From NCBI GenBank assembly GCA_020629715.1, contig JAHDCU010000005.1, positions 310,001-374,000 on the forward strand: a DNA stretch of 64,000 bases. The letters run 5' to 3'. Every line of letters begins with the position of its first letter. Position 1 is the first letter of the stretch. Made by a program: the position numbers and the translations under genes. Below the pieces are notes generated by a model that saw only the letters and a list, made by a program, of their open reading frames with translations, did not search any database and was not told where the DNA came from. This stretch comes from Saprospiraceae bacterium (lineage in GTDB: Bacteria; Bacteroidota; Bacteroidia; Chitinophagales; Saprospiraceae). Below, piece by piece: positions 38,101-48,106 of this stretch.

Positions 38101-40794
38101 ATGAAACAAAATCTAATCTACCTTTTTCTTTTTTCGATCATACTAGCAGTAGGATGTAGAAAAGATGATATCGGAACAGGCACTATCATAACAAATATTC
38201 CTGACCCTGAAGTATCATTCAATGCATCCATTAGCGGAATAGTCATAGATGAAGATAATGCCGTAGTAGCAGGAGCACTTGTCCAATTAGCAGATCGCTC
38301 TACCACTACCGATGAAAACGGATATTATAAAATATCAAATGTCACCATCGAAGAAGGAGGACAACTAGTGACCATAGTGAAAAATGGATATTTCAAAGGA
38401 TATACCTTTGCAGAGACTGAATTGAACAAGAAATGGTTTGGCAAAACTCAGTTAATTACTCGAGAGGAGGTAGCCAATTTCAATAGTGCCAATGGTGCAA
38501 GCGTAGAAATGAATGGTGGAGCTAAGGTAGAATTTGTACAAGATGGTATCAAGAAAGAAGATGGAAGTGCATACTCAGGTCAAGTGAAAGTATTTGCTCA
38601 TTGGTATGACCCATCGGCAGATAATACAGGACTAAGTATGCCAGGTGATTTAAGAGCGATTAACCTTGAAGATCAGTTGCAGCAATTAGCTACCTATGGA
38701 ATGGTCGCTGTAGAATTAGAATCAGAGTCTGGTGAAAAACTACAACTTAAAGATGGCACAGAAGCTACTATAACTTTCCCGCTACCTCAGGAGTTATCTG
38801 ATGCTCCTGCGGATATTCCATTATGGAGTTTTGATGAAGCATCAGGCTATTGGAAAGAAGAGGGTACTGCCACTCGCGAGGGTAATAGTTATGTTGCCCA
38901 AGTTTCGCATTTCTCATTTTGGAATTGTGATGCACCTTTTCCGGTAGTACCTTTTTCTGCACAATTCGTAGATGAAAGTGGTCAACCCTTAGTGTATCAA
39001 AGAATATGTCTTAGCGTCCTAGATAATGGACTTACTAGATCAGGTTGGACTAATGATCAAGGGGTAGTTTATGGTAAAGTACCTAAGGATAAAGAAATGC
39101 TCATGCAAGTGAAAGATGTATGTGGAAATATACTTTTAGAGCAAAATATTGGGCCTTTTTCTACTGATGTAGATTTGGGTACGATTACCGTCTCCAATGG
39201 CAATTATTCAAATACATTGACTGGGCAAATAGTAGATTGTAACAATATGCCTGTTGAGGGTGCATATGTTGTAGTGCAGACTGGTATCAATACTACTATA
39301 TTAGAAACAGATGCAGATGGATTTTTTGAATATACCGTAACGAATTGCTTCTTAAATGAATTTACGGTATACGCCTATGATCCGATCACGCTCAAGCGTA
39401 GCGAGGATATACAACAAAGTACCGATGATGCTATTATTGATCTCGGCGTGATTGCACTCTGCGAAGACATTTCAGAATTTATTACCTACACCATAAATAA
39501 CGGTCCTCTCAATCTGATTGATAACCCAGCAGCGGATATAGTAAATGGTACAGATGTACTTCTTTATGGCGGTATATTTGGCGATACTTTGTCGATGAAA
39601 ATTTTTACTGAAAATGTATCTGTTGGATCGACTTTGACCGCTTTTAGTTCTGAAGGTAATGGATTCGATAATAATGGAAATTTCCTAGGTTTTAGATGCT
39701 TATCAGATGATATCAATCTTCCTTGTGATGATTTGAGTATTGACTTTACAGTATTCAATACCAATATTGGCCAATTTGTCGAAGGTAGTTTTAGTGGAAA
39801 TATTGATGCTACTCCGAATGGTGCAGCAATAAATATTTCTGGATCTTTTAGAGTGGAAATTGATAGGATTTATGATTTTGCGTCTATTTCAGGTTTAGCT
39901 TGGCAAGATGCCAATGATGATGGTATTCGTGATGCTGGTGAGCAATTACTAGAAAATCAAACTATGGTTCTTAGAAATCAAACTTCAGTCTGTATTATCG
40001 GCTCTAATGTTGCTATTACCGACGCATCTGGTAATTATAGTTTTGAAAAAATAGTGCCTGATGCTGAGTATAGAATATATTATCAGTCAAATCAACAATC
40101 ACCCATTACGATAAAAGATCAGGGTAGTGATGATACGGTTGATTGCGATTTTACTCAAGAAGCAGTTACAGATATATTAAGCCCTACTAGTGGAGAGATG
40201 ATCACCAATATAGACTTAGGTCTTGCAAGTGCTCCTCCGTTATCATGTGGTGCAGATACCGAAGGTTGTAGTGATCTCTATGCATGGGCTACAGGAGGTG
40301 TTGCACCTTATATTTATGAAGTCGATGGTATTACTTCTCAAAATGGATATTTCGACTTTTTGGCACCCGGCACTTATACCTTAAATGTAACAGATGCTGT
40401 AGGTAATATTTGTGAACAAGTTGTATTTGTAGAAGGCGAAGGTCAAGTAAGTGGTAATATTTGGATCGATCAAGCCGGTGGTCAGGATGGTATATATGAT
40501 CCAGGTATTGATATAGGACCAGGTTCTGGTACTACGATTTCTCTTGTTTTTGCAGGTAGTAATAATGAGATGTCGAGTACAACATTGGGTAGTACTTCTG
40601 TGAATTATAATCTCGGAGTACCGTTTCCAGGAGAGTTTCAAGTGACGATTACACCTCCTGCTGGTTTTGTGTTTGTGGATCAAGTTGTCGGTCCTAATGC
40701 TAGTGATATTGATCCAGTTACAGGTAGATCTGAGGTATTTTTTATGGAGTGTGGCTTTTTTGAAGAAATAAATATTGGTCTAAGACCAGAATAG
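38101..40794 (+). CDS. Large surface lipoprotein with regulatory-like and SdrD-B-like domains
   Basis: An 897-residue predicted lipoprotein (MKQNLIYLFLFSIILAVGC; an in-frame ATG at 38074 would add nine residues). N-terminal part: SISGIVIDEDNAVVAGALVQ ... TTTDENGYYKISNV, a carboxypeptidase-regulatory sandwich, then a region with WYDPSADNTGLSMPGDLRAI common in Bacteroidota surface proteins. A second regulatory-like repeat begins NTLTGQIVDCNNMPVEGAYV. SdrD-B-like modules follow at ISGLAWQDANDDGIRDAGEQ and SGNIWIDQAGGQDGIYDPG, which carry Ca-binding-like Asp repeats. No enzymatic motif is seen. A strong terminator follows. Function unknown; an adhesive or structural surface role is inferred. Confidence 0.8.
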   Translation: MKQNLIYLFLFSIILAVGCRKDDIGTGTIITNIPDPEVSFNASISGIVIDEDNAVVAGALVQLADRSTTTDENGYYKISNVTIEEGGQLVTIVKNGYFKGYTFAETELNKKWFGKTQLITREEVANFNSANGASVEMNGGAKVEFVQDGIKKEDGSAYSGQVKVFAHWYDPSADNTGLSMPGDLRAINLEDQLQQLATYGMVAVELESESGEKLQLKDGTEATITFPLPQELSDAPADIPLWSFDEASGYWKEEGTATREGNSYVAQVSHFSFWNCDAPFPVVPFSAQFVDESGQPLVYQRICLSVLDNGLTRSGWTNDQGVVYGKVPKDKEMLMQVKDVCGNILLEQNIGPFSTDVDLGTITVSNGNYSNTLTGQIVDCNNMPVEGAYVVVQTGINTTILETDADGFFEYTVTNCFLNEFTVYAYDPITLKRSEDIQQSTDDAIIDLGVIALCEDISEFITYTINNGPLNLIDNPAADIVNGTDVLLYGGIFGDTLSMKIFTENVSVGSTLTAFSSEGNGFDNNGNFLGFRCLSDDINLPCDDLSIDFTVFNTNIGQFVEGSFSGNIDATPNGAAINISGSFRVEIDRIYDFASISGLAWQDANDDGIRDAGEQLLENQTMVLRNQTSVCIIGSNVAITDASGNYSFEKIVPDAEYRIYYQSNQQSPITIKDQGSDDTVDCDFTQEAVTDILSPTSGEMITNIDLGLASAPPLSCGADTEGCSDLYAWATGGVAPYIYEVDGITSQNGYFDFLAPGTYTLNVTDAVGNICEQVVFVEGEGQVSGNIWIDQAGGQDGIYDPGIDIGPGSGTTISLVFAGSNNEMSSTTLGSTSVNYNLGVPFPGEFQVTITPPAGFVFVDQVVGPNASDIDPVTGRSEVFFMECGFFEEINIGLRPE

Positions 40795-40838
40795 ATAAGT
40801 AAGATTAATTATTCGTTAGATTTAAGGAATCTTAACTG

Positions 40839-40869
40839 GGCGATGAGAAATGTCTCATCGCCTTTTTCT
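40839..40869 (+). terminator. Rho-independent terminator
   Basis: GGCGATGAGA (40839-40848) pairs perfectly with TCTCATCGCC (40853-40862) around an AATG loop and is followed by TTTTTCT. It ends the large lipoprotein gene. Confidence 0.92.
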
Positions 40870-40930
40870 ATTTACGACAATTGCTTGATTTCTATTATGT
40901 ATTCTACGTTTACAATGTTAACTTAAAGAA

Positions 40931-43216
40931 ATGAAGGAGTTGTCAATCATTTTAGCGATTTTTTTTCATAGTGTCATAAATGCCCAGAGCGTACCTAATG
41001 CCTATCATAATGATGATCTGAGAGATGTAGAATACCAAGGAGCGTATCAGTCTTTTGATCAGGTAGATTATATCGTAATTGAGGAAGACTGTCGCGAACT
41101 CTATATATACGATCATATTACTCAAGAAGAGCTATTTCATCCAGAAATGCACTTTCAAGATGCAAGTGTGAAGTATTATGCTTCTTCGGCAGGGTATGTT
41201 TTATGTAATTTTAATTCTGCTTTTGATGTAGGCAATGGAGATATCATGATGCTTTCAAAAGCCACAGGCATATGGGAGCCATTGATATTATCTGAAAGGC
41301 TAGAGGATGGATTTCATGGATATTTTATTGATTGGGCTCCTTTGGATCAAGATCATTTCATTTTCGCATCCTCATCTTGGCCTGAGGAAGAATTAATAAT
41401 TCGGCACTATTCTATTAGTGAGAATAGATTAGATACTCTCTTTCATCTTGATCAGGGTGATGACTTGTTCTTAGGTATTGAGTATAATGATCAGGCAGAG
41501 TTTATCTATACAATACATCAACAATCCATTGTGATTATGGATCTATCTGGAGAAGTTATAGAATCCATTGAACTAGGATCAGCAATCGAAAAGTATTCCT
41601 ATCAACGTAATCAATTTTTATTAATAAAGACAGAGGATGCCTTTTACACTTTAGATGCGAGATCCAATACTTTCAACGAAAACGATTTCGCATTTGAAGT
41701 AGATTCTTGGAGCGATGCTACAGATTCTACAGTTATGTATATTTCAAGAGATCCTGTAGATGCGGTTTTTGAGGCTAATGTTTTTACTGATGATATAAAT
41801 TCGTTCCGTTGGTTATATGTAGAAGAGAACGATTTCATTCTCCCTAATTTTGTCGATATTTTTAATATTGACGGTTATGTGTCGGGTATTTCAATGTTTA
41901 AGTCTACTATAAACAATCAAATTTTTGCGGTCAGCTCTCTAGGAGATAAAGTAGAATCCTATGTTTCTTACAATGATATAACCGAGTGGTATGTACCTTC
42001 CAATGATTTTTCGATTGGCATAACCGATCATTCTTATTTTCTCGATACGACAGAGGTTATAGAAGTAAATGAAGATTCATTGTATTACGTTGTAGATACC
42101 TCCATAGATTTTACTTATGAAATAGAAAACCTATCAGGAGTCGATATTGACCAATTAAGAGTAAGAAGTAATGCCACCAATATGAATGGGTGTGGTTTTT
42201 TGACTTATAATCGCAACCTTACTGATCTTGCACTTGCAGAGGTTGGTGATAAAATTATTGTCAGAGATACGCTTGATTTTATTGGACGATCAGGATTTTA
42301 TGAGTTTTGTATTTATGCGCATAGCGCTAATGCTAAATATGATGCGCATCAAAGAGATAATCAAAGTTGTATTGAGGTGCCTTTTGATAAAGGCGGTTGG
42401 CTAAATATGGTAGATCCTGATATCAATTGGTATATAGACTTTTTTGGTATAGGGACTCCTCCAGGACCAACGTACTTGTATCATTATACTCAAGATACTA
42501 TTTGGAAAAAAGACAAAGCATATAGGCAGCTTACATGGTCGTTAGCAAAAGATGATTCAAATCAACAAAGTATTTCTTCTTTAACATCATTGTACAGGCA
42601 ATATGGACCCAAAGTATATAGATGGGATGATGACATTCAAGATGAATTCCTAGTATATGATTTCAGCCTATCAGTAGGTGATCGTTTTTATCAATACGAC
42701 GCGGATGAATACAGCCCCTATCTGGAGGTGGTAGAAAAAAGTACGATTCAATTAGATGATGGCAAGGATCGTATCAAGCTTGTATTAGAATGTGGTAATA
42801 GTTTCTTTGATGATGATCTTAGGTTTAAGACTACTTGGATTGAAGGTTTAGGGGATAGACGTGGTCCTTTTGTTTACGATGGGCTTTGTGTTTGGGATAC
42901 TAATTTGTCTTATATACGTTGTGTCTCGGATGAGGATGGTTATATATGGCAAACTGGTGAATCGTGTATACTCTTATCGACGGAAGAAGAACCATTGAAT
43001 AGAATCTCTATATTCCCAAACCCGAGCATCGATTATTTGAAAATCGAAGGAGCCTCCAATCCGTTGCAATGGGATATTATAGATATGGGAGGCACAAGTT
43101 TGATCAAAGGAACAGATCTTCAAATAGATATATCAAATTTGACCTCAGGAATTTATATAATCAAGATGACCGCAGAAGGCAATACACCTCTTTATAAACG
43201 ATTCATCAAAATATAA
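40931..43216 (+). CDS. T9SS-exported protein of unknown function
   Basis: A 761-residue protein with a signal peptide (MKELSIILAIFFHSVINAQS, cleavage after Ala-Gln near 19). Its C-terminal T9SS type A sorting domain begins RISIFPNPSIDYLKIEG and contains LTSGIYIIKMTAEGN. The middle is beta-rich and acidic, with propeller-like repeats in the first 350 residues (DGFHGYFIDWAPLDQDHFIF, IEYNDQAEFIYTIHQQSIVI) and an Ig-like segment near 380-460. No catalytic motif is recognised. It ends only 4 bp from the end of the convergent dehydrogenase-like gene, with no hairpin between them. Confidence 0.8.
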   Translation: MKELSIILAIFFHSVINAQSVPNAYHNDDLRDVEYQGAYQSFDQVDYIVIEEDCRELYIYDHITQEELFHPEMHFQDASVKYYASSAGYVLCNFNSAFDVGNGDIMMLSKATGIWEPLILSERLEDGFHGYFIDWAPLDQDHFIFASSSWPEEELIIRHYSISENRLDTLFHLDQGDDLFLGIEYNDQAEFIYTIHQQSIVIMDLSGEVIESIELGSAIEKYSYQRNQFLLIKTEDAFYTLDARSNTFNENDFAFEVDSWSDATDSTVMYISRDPVDAVFEANVFTDDINSFRWLYVEENDFILPNFVDIFNIDGYVSGISMFKSTINNQIFAVSSLGDKVESYVSYNDITEWYVPSNDFSIGITDHSYFLDTTEVIEVNEDSLYYVVDTSIDFTYEIENLSGVDIDQLRVRSNATNMNGCGFLTYNRNLTDLALAEVGDKIIVRDTLDFIGRSGFYEFCIYAHSANAKYDAHQRDNQSCIEVPFDKGGWLNMVDPDINWYIDFFGIGTPPGPTYLYHYTQDTIWKKDKAYRQLTWSLAKDDSNQQSISSLTSLYRQYGPKVYRWDDDIQDEFLVYDFSLSVGDRFYQYDADEYSPYLEVVEKSTIQLDDGKDRIKLVLECGNSFFDDDLRFKTTWIEGLGDRRGPFVYDGLCVWDTNLSYIRCVSDEDGYIWQTGESCILLSTEEEPLNRISIFPNPSIDYLKIEGASNPLQWDIIDMGGTSLIKGTDLQIDISNLTSGIYIIKMTAEGNTPLYKRFIKI

Positions 43217-43220
43217 ATGG

Positions 43221-44429
43221 TTACTCTTTACCATTCACATAATCTTGCAGATAGCTAAAATTAGCAGTCAACTCACCATGTTGTGTAATCGTTGCTCGAT
43301 CGATGATTCCTTTCCCTCCTTTGATGAGGTCCTCAGCGACATGCTCTAAGAACATCGTGCCAAATGCAGAAGAAGCATCTCTTGGTAGTTCGTTAGGTAA
43401 GTTGTCAATGGTTGTCATATCAATAATATCTTGACCATGTGCATCTGTCATTTTTCCAGTTTGTGGATCGTATCCGAAAATAGGATCAGCGATCGTACTT
43501 GCTTTTAAAGTACTCGGAATAGATGCGTCGGGTGCAATATCACAGGTAACATCAGAGATCACTTTGATTTTAAAATCTGAATCTTGCATCTGCTCTTTCG
43601 TAAAAAAGGCAGGTGCTTTGGTATCCCAGTAGATACCATTAATCATGATATCGCTTACGGGTAGAAAATGATCGAAATCAGATTCATATACTTCAGGATT
43701 TTGATAGAAGTCCTCAAGTTTATCGAATGTCTTACCATCCTTTCGCTTGACGTAATAAAAGCAATTAAGCTGTGTGAAGACAGGGTAATCATACTGATTG
43801 AGAACATAATCGAGTGGGGCGACTTGTTCAATGCCCATGTCACGAAGTACCATGGCAGCACCATTGGATACACGGCCTGTTCCTGTCAATACGATCTTGA
43901 TCGGGTCTAGTTTCCAGCCTTGATACTGAGCTTTGGCAGCTTCATAATCTTTGAAACTATTCATTCTTGGTAGATCAAACTTTGGATTCCGTTGATTCCA
44001 CGTATAGATAGCATTGTGAGCACCGACCATGCCCGCAAACTTACCGAATGCTATCAGACGTTGTTTTTGTTCATTAGTGATGGTTTCGTAGTCTGTAAGC
44101 TGTATGTTTTTAGATAATATGGCTCTGAGTAGACCGCGATTATATTCTTGCTTTTTGATGGTATGCGAAAAGAAAAAGTAATGTTTATCAGATACTAAGG
44201 TATCAATGGGTACTTCTTTTACTCCTAATAACACGTCACAGTCATTAACAGATTCCACGATAGCGATACCTTCATCTTTATACTCTTGATCACTAAAACA
44301 TCGTGTATCACTAGATTGTACTACGATGTGGATATCAAATTCATTTTTGAGTTGAGCACATTGCTTTGGACTCAGAGGTACTCGAGTATCTGGCGGCGTC
44401 TTTAATTCTTTGATGATACCTATTTTCAT
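43221..44429 (-). CDS. NAD(P)-dependent saccharopine/alanine dehydrogenase-like oxidoreductase
   Basis: A 402-residue protein of the alanine dehydrogenase/pyridine-nucleotide transhydrogenase superfamily. The N-terminal substrate domain opens MKIGIIKELKTPPDTRVPLS and includes VLLGVKEVP and YFFFSHTIKKQEYNRGLLRA. The nucleotide-binding Rossmann part has IKIVLTGTGRVSNGAAMVLR (G-x-G-x-x-x-G). ISDVTCDIAPDASIPSTLKA ... FGYDP resembles lysine-forming saccharopine dehydrogenases more than alanine dehydrogenases. Likely role: interconversion of saccharopine with lysine and 2-oxoglutarate, or a related amino-acid reaction. The substrate is inferred only. Followed on the same strand by the RluA gene region. 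Confidence 0.75.
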   Translation of the reverse strand: MKIGIIKELKTPPDTRVPLSPKQCAQLKNEFDIHIVVQSSDTRCFSDQEYKDEGIAIVESVNDCDVLLGVKEVPIDTLVSDKHYFFFSHTIKKQEYNRGLLRAILSKNIQLTDYETITNEQKQRLIAFGKFAGMVGAHNAIYTWNQRNPKFDLPRMNSFKDYEAAKAQYQGWKLDPIKIVLTGTGRVSNGAAMVLRDMGIEQVAPLDYVLNQYDYPVFTQLNCFYYVKRKDGKTFDKLEDFYQNPEVYESDFDHFLPVSDIMINGIYWDTKAPAFFTKEQMQDSDFKIKVISDVTCDIAPDASIPSTLKASTIADPIFGYDPQTGKMTDAHGQDIIDMTTIDNLPNELPRDASSAFGTMFLEHVAEDLIKGGKGIIDRATITQHGELTANFSYLQDYVNGKE

Positions 44430-44490
44430 AAAAATGATTTTTGTAATTCAAGGTGTATGTTATTCAGGCAGTGATTTTGCTGAATATATT

Positions 44491-45219
44491 TTAACCGTAT
44501 GCTTTTTCTAATTGATAGATTAGGGCTTTTAAATCCTTAGGCAATTCAGCAAGCCAATGAAGGCGTTCCCTTGTTGTTGGGTGATCTATCGCAAGTTGAT
44601 ATGAATGCAAACTATGCCTTTTTACTAAAGGTCGTTCTTCAGTATCTCTATCGAAACGAATACGTTTTTTACTAAATTCAGATAGCTTGATTTGATCTCG
44701 CTTACTATATAAAGCATCTACAGCGAGTGGCAATCCTATAGCGCTTAAATGAACTCTGATCTGATGGGTTCTACCCGTAAGTAGTGTTACATCAAGCAGT
44801 GCATACTGCCCATATTGTTTGACTAATTGATATTTAGTAATACTGGCTTTACCCTTTTTGGCAGTGGTCATCTTTCCCTTTTTGGAAGATTCTACTATAG
44901 GTAAATCTATGGTATCTCCTTCAACATTCGGATATCCTTTAACGATGGCTTTATATTGTTTAGTTACGGTATGGTCTTCAAATTGCTTGCTGAGGTTTTT
45001 ATGAGCCGTTTCATGTTTGGCCAAGATCATGACGCCACTTGTATCACGATCTAGACGATGCACCATAAAGATCTCACCATACTCTCGTTTATAATATCCC
45101 ATGACATTAGGCAAGTCGCGATATCGGTCTGGAATAGTCAGTAGCTCAGCAGGTTTGTTGATCACGATGATGTCATCGTCATCATGCAGGACTTCAATCT
45201 TTTGGAGTAAACTTTTCAT
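44491..45219 (-). CDS. RluA-family pseudouridine synthase
   Basis: A 242-residue RNA pseudouridine synthase converting specific uridines in rRNA or tRNA. The catalytic motif is HRLDRDTSGV (Asp57 in HRLD). Other family signatures are VINKPAELLTIP, ILAKHETAHKNLSKQFEDHT, LLTGRTHQIRVHLSAIGLPL and RHSLHSYQLAI. No N-terminal S4 domain is present, as in RluA itself. The exact target nucleotide cannot be told. It is followed by no clear terminator; a 7-bp dyad (TATTCAG/CTGAATA) lies at 44461-44486. Confidence 0.92.
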   Translation of the reverse strand: MKSLLQKIEVLHDDDDIIVINKPAELLTIPDRYRDLPNVMGYYKREYGEIFMVHRLDRDTSGVMILAKHETAHKNLSKQFEDHTVTKQYKAIVKGYPNVEGDTIDLPIVESSKKGKMTTAKKGKASITKYQLVKQYGQYALLDVTLLTGRTHQIRVHLSAIGLPLAVDALYSKRDQIKLSEFSKKRIRFDRDTEERPLVKRHSLHSYQLAIDHPTTRERLHWLAELPKDLKALIYQLEKAYG

Positions 45220-45274
45220 GTATGTTGATGAATAGTAATTTGAGATTTAACGAAGCTTGGGAACATAACTTTTA

Positions 45275-46093
45275 TCACTTGATACTATTGATAGTCATTA
45301 GCAAAAAATCTAGAGCATTTGAATAGTTAAGGGTCTCATACTCTAAACCTAGTTTTTTGATATTGTTATAATAATCAGCTCTATGCTCATAGTAGTTTTT
45401 TTCTAGACCCGTAGCATGAGCTAAGTCTCCTAATTTATCAAGTAAAAACCACTTTTCTAGAAGCCTACCCATTCTGCCATTACCATCCTGAAATGGATGT
45501 ATTTTTACAAAAGTCAAATGTATCATAGATGCATAATAAAAACTCTCAGACACATCCATTTCTGTTTCAAAGAGCATTGATGTATCCACTATGAACTGGT
45601 CATATTCATCAGATAGTCTGTATTGGTCGCAGGCTACGTATTCTATTTTATCCTCCTCTCCAAGTACATACATAGGGTTATTTCTCAGCTTACCTCGTTG
45701 ATGTTCGGGTAATAAATTAGTTGATAATATGGCATGTGCTTGTTTTAGGCCGTCTTTAGTAAATTTCTGATTTTGTATGTATTCGTAAGCCTTGAAGAGG
45801 TCATTAGATCGCTTCGTATAGTCAGGTTCGTACGGGACTTTTAAAAATTTATATTTAAAAAAGGAATCATAATCTATTTCTTCACCTTCAATTTTTGAAG
45901 AATAAACAGAGGATACCGAATTATAAAAATCAAAATAATCAACCGGTAGTTCTTCTTGCCTTTTTAAATCTAAAGAACTCAACGGATTGGAATGAATCTG
46001 CTCTTTGAAAAAAGACAACAGTCCTTGATATATGATTTTTGTTTTTATGAGTTCTTTGATTTTGTGACGATTTAGCAAATTACCAATCGCCAA
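45275..46093 (-). CDS. Fic-family AMP-transferase (class II)
   Basis: A 272-residue Fic protein. The active-site loop HPFQDGNGRMGR (199-210) is complete, so AMPylation or related nucleotidyl transfer is possible. The N-terminal inhibitory helix carries SSKIEG (Glu69), the class II autoinhibition motif. No start ATG exists: the frame begins with TTG 46093, overlapping the RibF-GT2 gene by 14 bp, and a second TTG at 46078 is an alternative just after that gene's stop. No antitoxin-like gene is adjacent. The overlap suggests expression from the ribF transcript. Target protein unknown. Confidence 0.88.
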   Translation of the reverse strand: MAIGNLLNRHKIKELIKTKIIYQGLLSFFKEQIHSNPLSSLDLKRQEELPVDYFDFYNSVSSVYSSKIEGEEIDYDSFFKYKFLKVPYEPDYTKRSNDLFKAYEYIQNQKFTKDGLKQAHAILSTNLLPEHQRGKLRNNPMYVLGEEDKIEYVACDQYRLSDEYDQFIVDTSMLFETEMDVSESFYYASMIHLTFVKIHPFQDGNGRMGRLLEKWFLLDKLGDLAHATGLEKNYYEHRADYYNNIKKLGLEYETLNYSNALDFLLMTINSIK

Positions 46094-48062
46094 GTTCTTG
46101 ATAGCTCTTTCTTCCCTTCACAAAATATTGATAGACAATTGACTTGTTGTAAAAAGAAGGGTTTTTACCCTTGATACCTCTGGCTTTTAAGCTTTCTTTC
46201 AATTGTCGTCTTTTACCAATAACATAAGGTAGTCTTTTATAAACACCAAAATGAGCACGGATAACTGCTAAGCAATTTTGCCATTTCCCATCCAAGATCA
46301 TTTTTAATCCAGCGATGCCATCAAGGATAAGGCGTGATATAAACTTTAAAATCCTGAAACCACTCATATCATTTTTGAGTAACATCATCAGGTTATTTCT
46401 AAAATTCAGATAGGTCTTTTTAGGATTTTCATAATCCAATGTGCCGCCACCTAAATGAAATACTACAGATTGTGGAATATATCTGATTGTGTGACCATTT
46501 AGCCGCATTCTCCAACAAAGATCTATTTCTTCTTGATGCGCAAAAAACTTTCTATCGAATCCACCTGCATCCAAGAATATCTGCTTTCTTACTACCATCG
46601 CAGCTCCTGAGGCCCAATGAATGTCTGATGCTTCATCATGCTGACCATGATCCTCTTCAATATGATCGAAGATCCGCCCTCGACAAAATGGATAGGCTAG
46701 ATAGTCTAAAAAACCACCAGCAGCACCTGCATATTCGAATGATTGAGCATCCTCTAAGGATAAAATCTTGGCTTGACAAGCACCAATATTATGATCATTA
46801 TTCATGGCTTTAAGGATAGGGTCTATCCAGTTTGGCTCAACTTTGACATCAGAGTTGAGTATAGCTATAAGTGGCTCTTTTATAAACTGGATTCCTTTAT
46901 TATAACCTTCCGCAAACGCATAATTAGTCTGCAATTTGATCAACTCTACCTCTGGGTGGTATTCTTGGATATAATCTACAGAATCATCCGTTGAGCCATT
47001 ATCGATGACATAAATTTTAAACTTCTCTTGACTGCTAAATGATACAGAGGCCAAGTAAGATTGCAGATGCTCACTTCCATTATAGTTTAAAATGGCGATT
47101 GCAACCTTACAATCTTCTACTTTTGTTTTGTAGCGATTGAGTAGGTGTATAACATCAGCCTTATCCTGCGTAAGTTGTTTTTTGAGTTCGTCTAGATGAT
47201 CAAATTTTTCATTAGCTCTGATGTATGCCACAATCTCTACTCGGAGCTGATCATTATAGATGATCTGATTGAAATCAAAAATATTAACTTCTACAGACAG
47301 CTCTAATCCATCATTAAGACTAGGACGATTACCGATATGCATCATGCCATCATATTGAAAATCATCATGGATTACTCGTACAGCGTATACTCCTTGTTTA
47401 GGAATGAGTTTCTTTTCTTCATTGAGTTTGAGATTTGCTGTAGGAAAACCCAATGAAGTGCCTATTTCTTTTCCATGAATGACTTTTCCAGTCAATGCAT
47501 AGGTATGATTGAGTAGATTATTGGCAATTAAAATTTCACCTTGAAGGAGCGATGTTCTAATTTGAGTAGAACTGATGGTGATATCTTGCAACTGTTGTTG
47601 TTCGATCTCAACTAATTTGAAACTGCCTTTAGCTTCATAGGTTTTGAGTAAATGAATATCCCCAGCCCGATTAAGTCCGAATTTATGATCGTATCCAATG
47701 ACAATGTATGATGGATCGAAGTTGCCAATGATAAATTTCTCGACATATTCTTGAGGTGATTGTCTTGAAAATTCAAAGGAAAAAGGCACTACCACTACAT
47801 TGTCTACTCCTTGTTCTTCTAATAGTTTCAGTTTTTCATCAATATCAGATAAGAGCCTAAGAGTTTTATCTTTTGGATAAATAATAGACCTCGGATGTGG
47901 ATCAAATGTGATGATAATAGATTCGCCACGAATCTCGCTAGCCAGTTGTTTGACTTGCTTAGCAATCTGTTGGTGAGCTCGATGCACCCCATCAAAAGAT
48001 CCAATCGTGATTACTGATCTTTTAAATTTTGGAAGGTCGTTTATATCTCGAAATATTCTCAT
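46080..48062 (-). CDS. ribF: Fusion: FAD synthetase/riboflavin kinase (RibF) with GT2 glycosyltransferase
   Basis: A 660-residue fusion. Residues 1-312 are a complete RibF. The FMN adenylyltransferase half has ITIGSFDGVHRAHQQ (18-32), IITFDPHPRS and ISSTQIRTSL. The riboflavin kinase half has GKVIHGKEIGTSLGFPTANL (192-211) and MHIGNRPS. Residues 318-660 are a family 2 glycosyltransferase beginning VAIAILNYNGSEHLQSYLAS, with YVIDNGSTDDSVDYI, ILNSDVKVEPNW, and KFFAHQEEIDLCWRMRLNGH. The join (NRYKTKVEDCKVAIAILNYN) contains no Met or stop, so the halves are one reading frame. RibF makes FMN and FAD; the transferase half probably builds surface glycans. Fic follows with a 14-bp overlap. Confidence 0.9.
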   Translation of the reverse strand: MRIFRDINDLPKFKRSVITIGSFDGVHRAHQQIAKQVKQLASEIRGESIIITFDPHPRSIIYPKDKTLRLLSDIDEKLKLLEEQGVDNVVVVPFSFEFSRQSPQEYVEKFIIGNFDPSYIVIGYDHKFGLNRAGDIHLLKTYEAKGSFKLVEIEQQQLQDITISSTQIRTSLLQGEILIANNLLNHTYALTGKVIHGKEIGTSLGFPTANLKLNEEKKLIPKQGVYAVRVIHDDFQYDGMMHIGNRPSLNDGLELSVEVNIFDFNQIIYNDQLRVEIVAYIRANEKFDHLDELKKQLTQDKADVIHLLNRYKTKVEDCKVAIAILNYNGSEHLQSYLASVSFSSQEKFKIYVIDNGSTDDSVDYIQEYHPEVELIKLQTNYAFAEGYNKGIQFIKEPLIAILNSDVKVEPNWIDPILKAMNNDHNIGACQAKILSLEDAQSFEYAGAAGGFLDYLAYPFCRGRIFDHIEEDHGQHDEASDIHWASGAAMVVRKQIFLDAGGFDRKFFAHQEEIDLCWRMRLNGHTIRYIPQSVVFHLGGGTLDYENPKKTYLNFRNNLMMLLKNDMSGFRILKFISRLILDGIAGLKMILDGKWQNCLAVIRAHFGVYKRLPYVIGKRRQLKESLKARGIKGKNPSFYNKSIVYQYFVKGRKSYQELGDW

Positions 48063-48106
48063 AGAGAGATTTCTGATTTATTCATGGTTATCAAATCACT
48101 TTACTA

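Noticed and set aside
44461-44486. 7-bp dyad TATTCAG/CTGAATA as terminator of the RluA gene
   Set aside because: Long loop and no T-rich tail on the minus strand; too weak to list as a feature.
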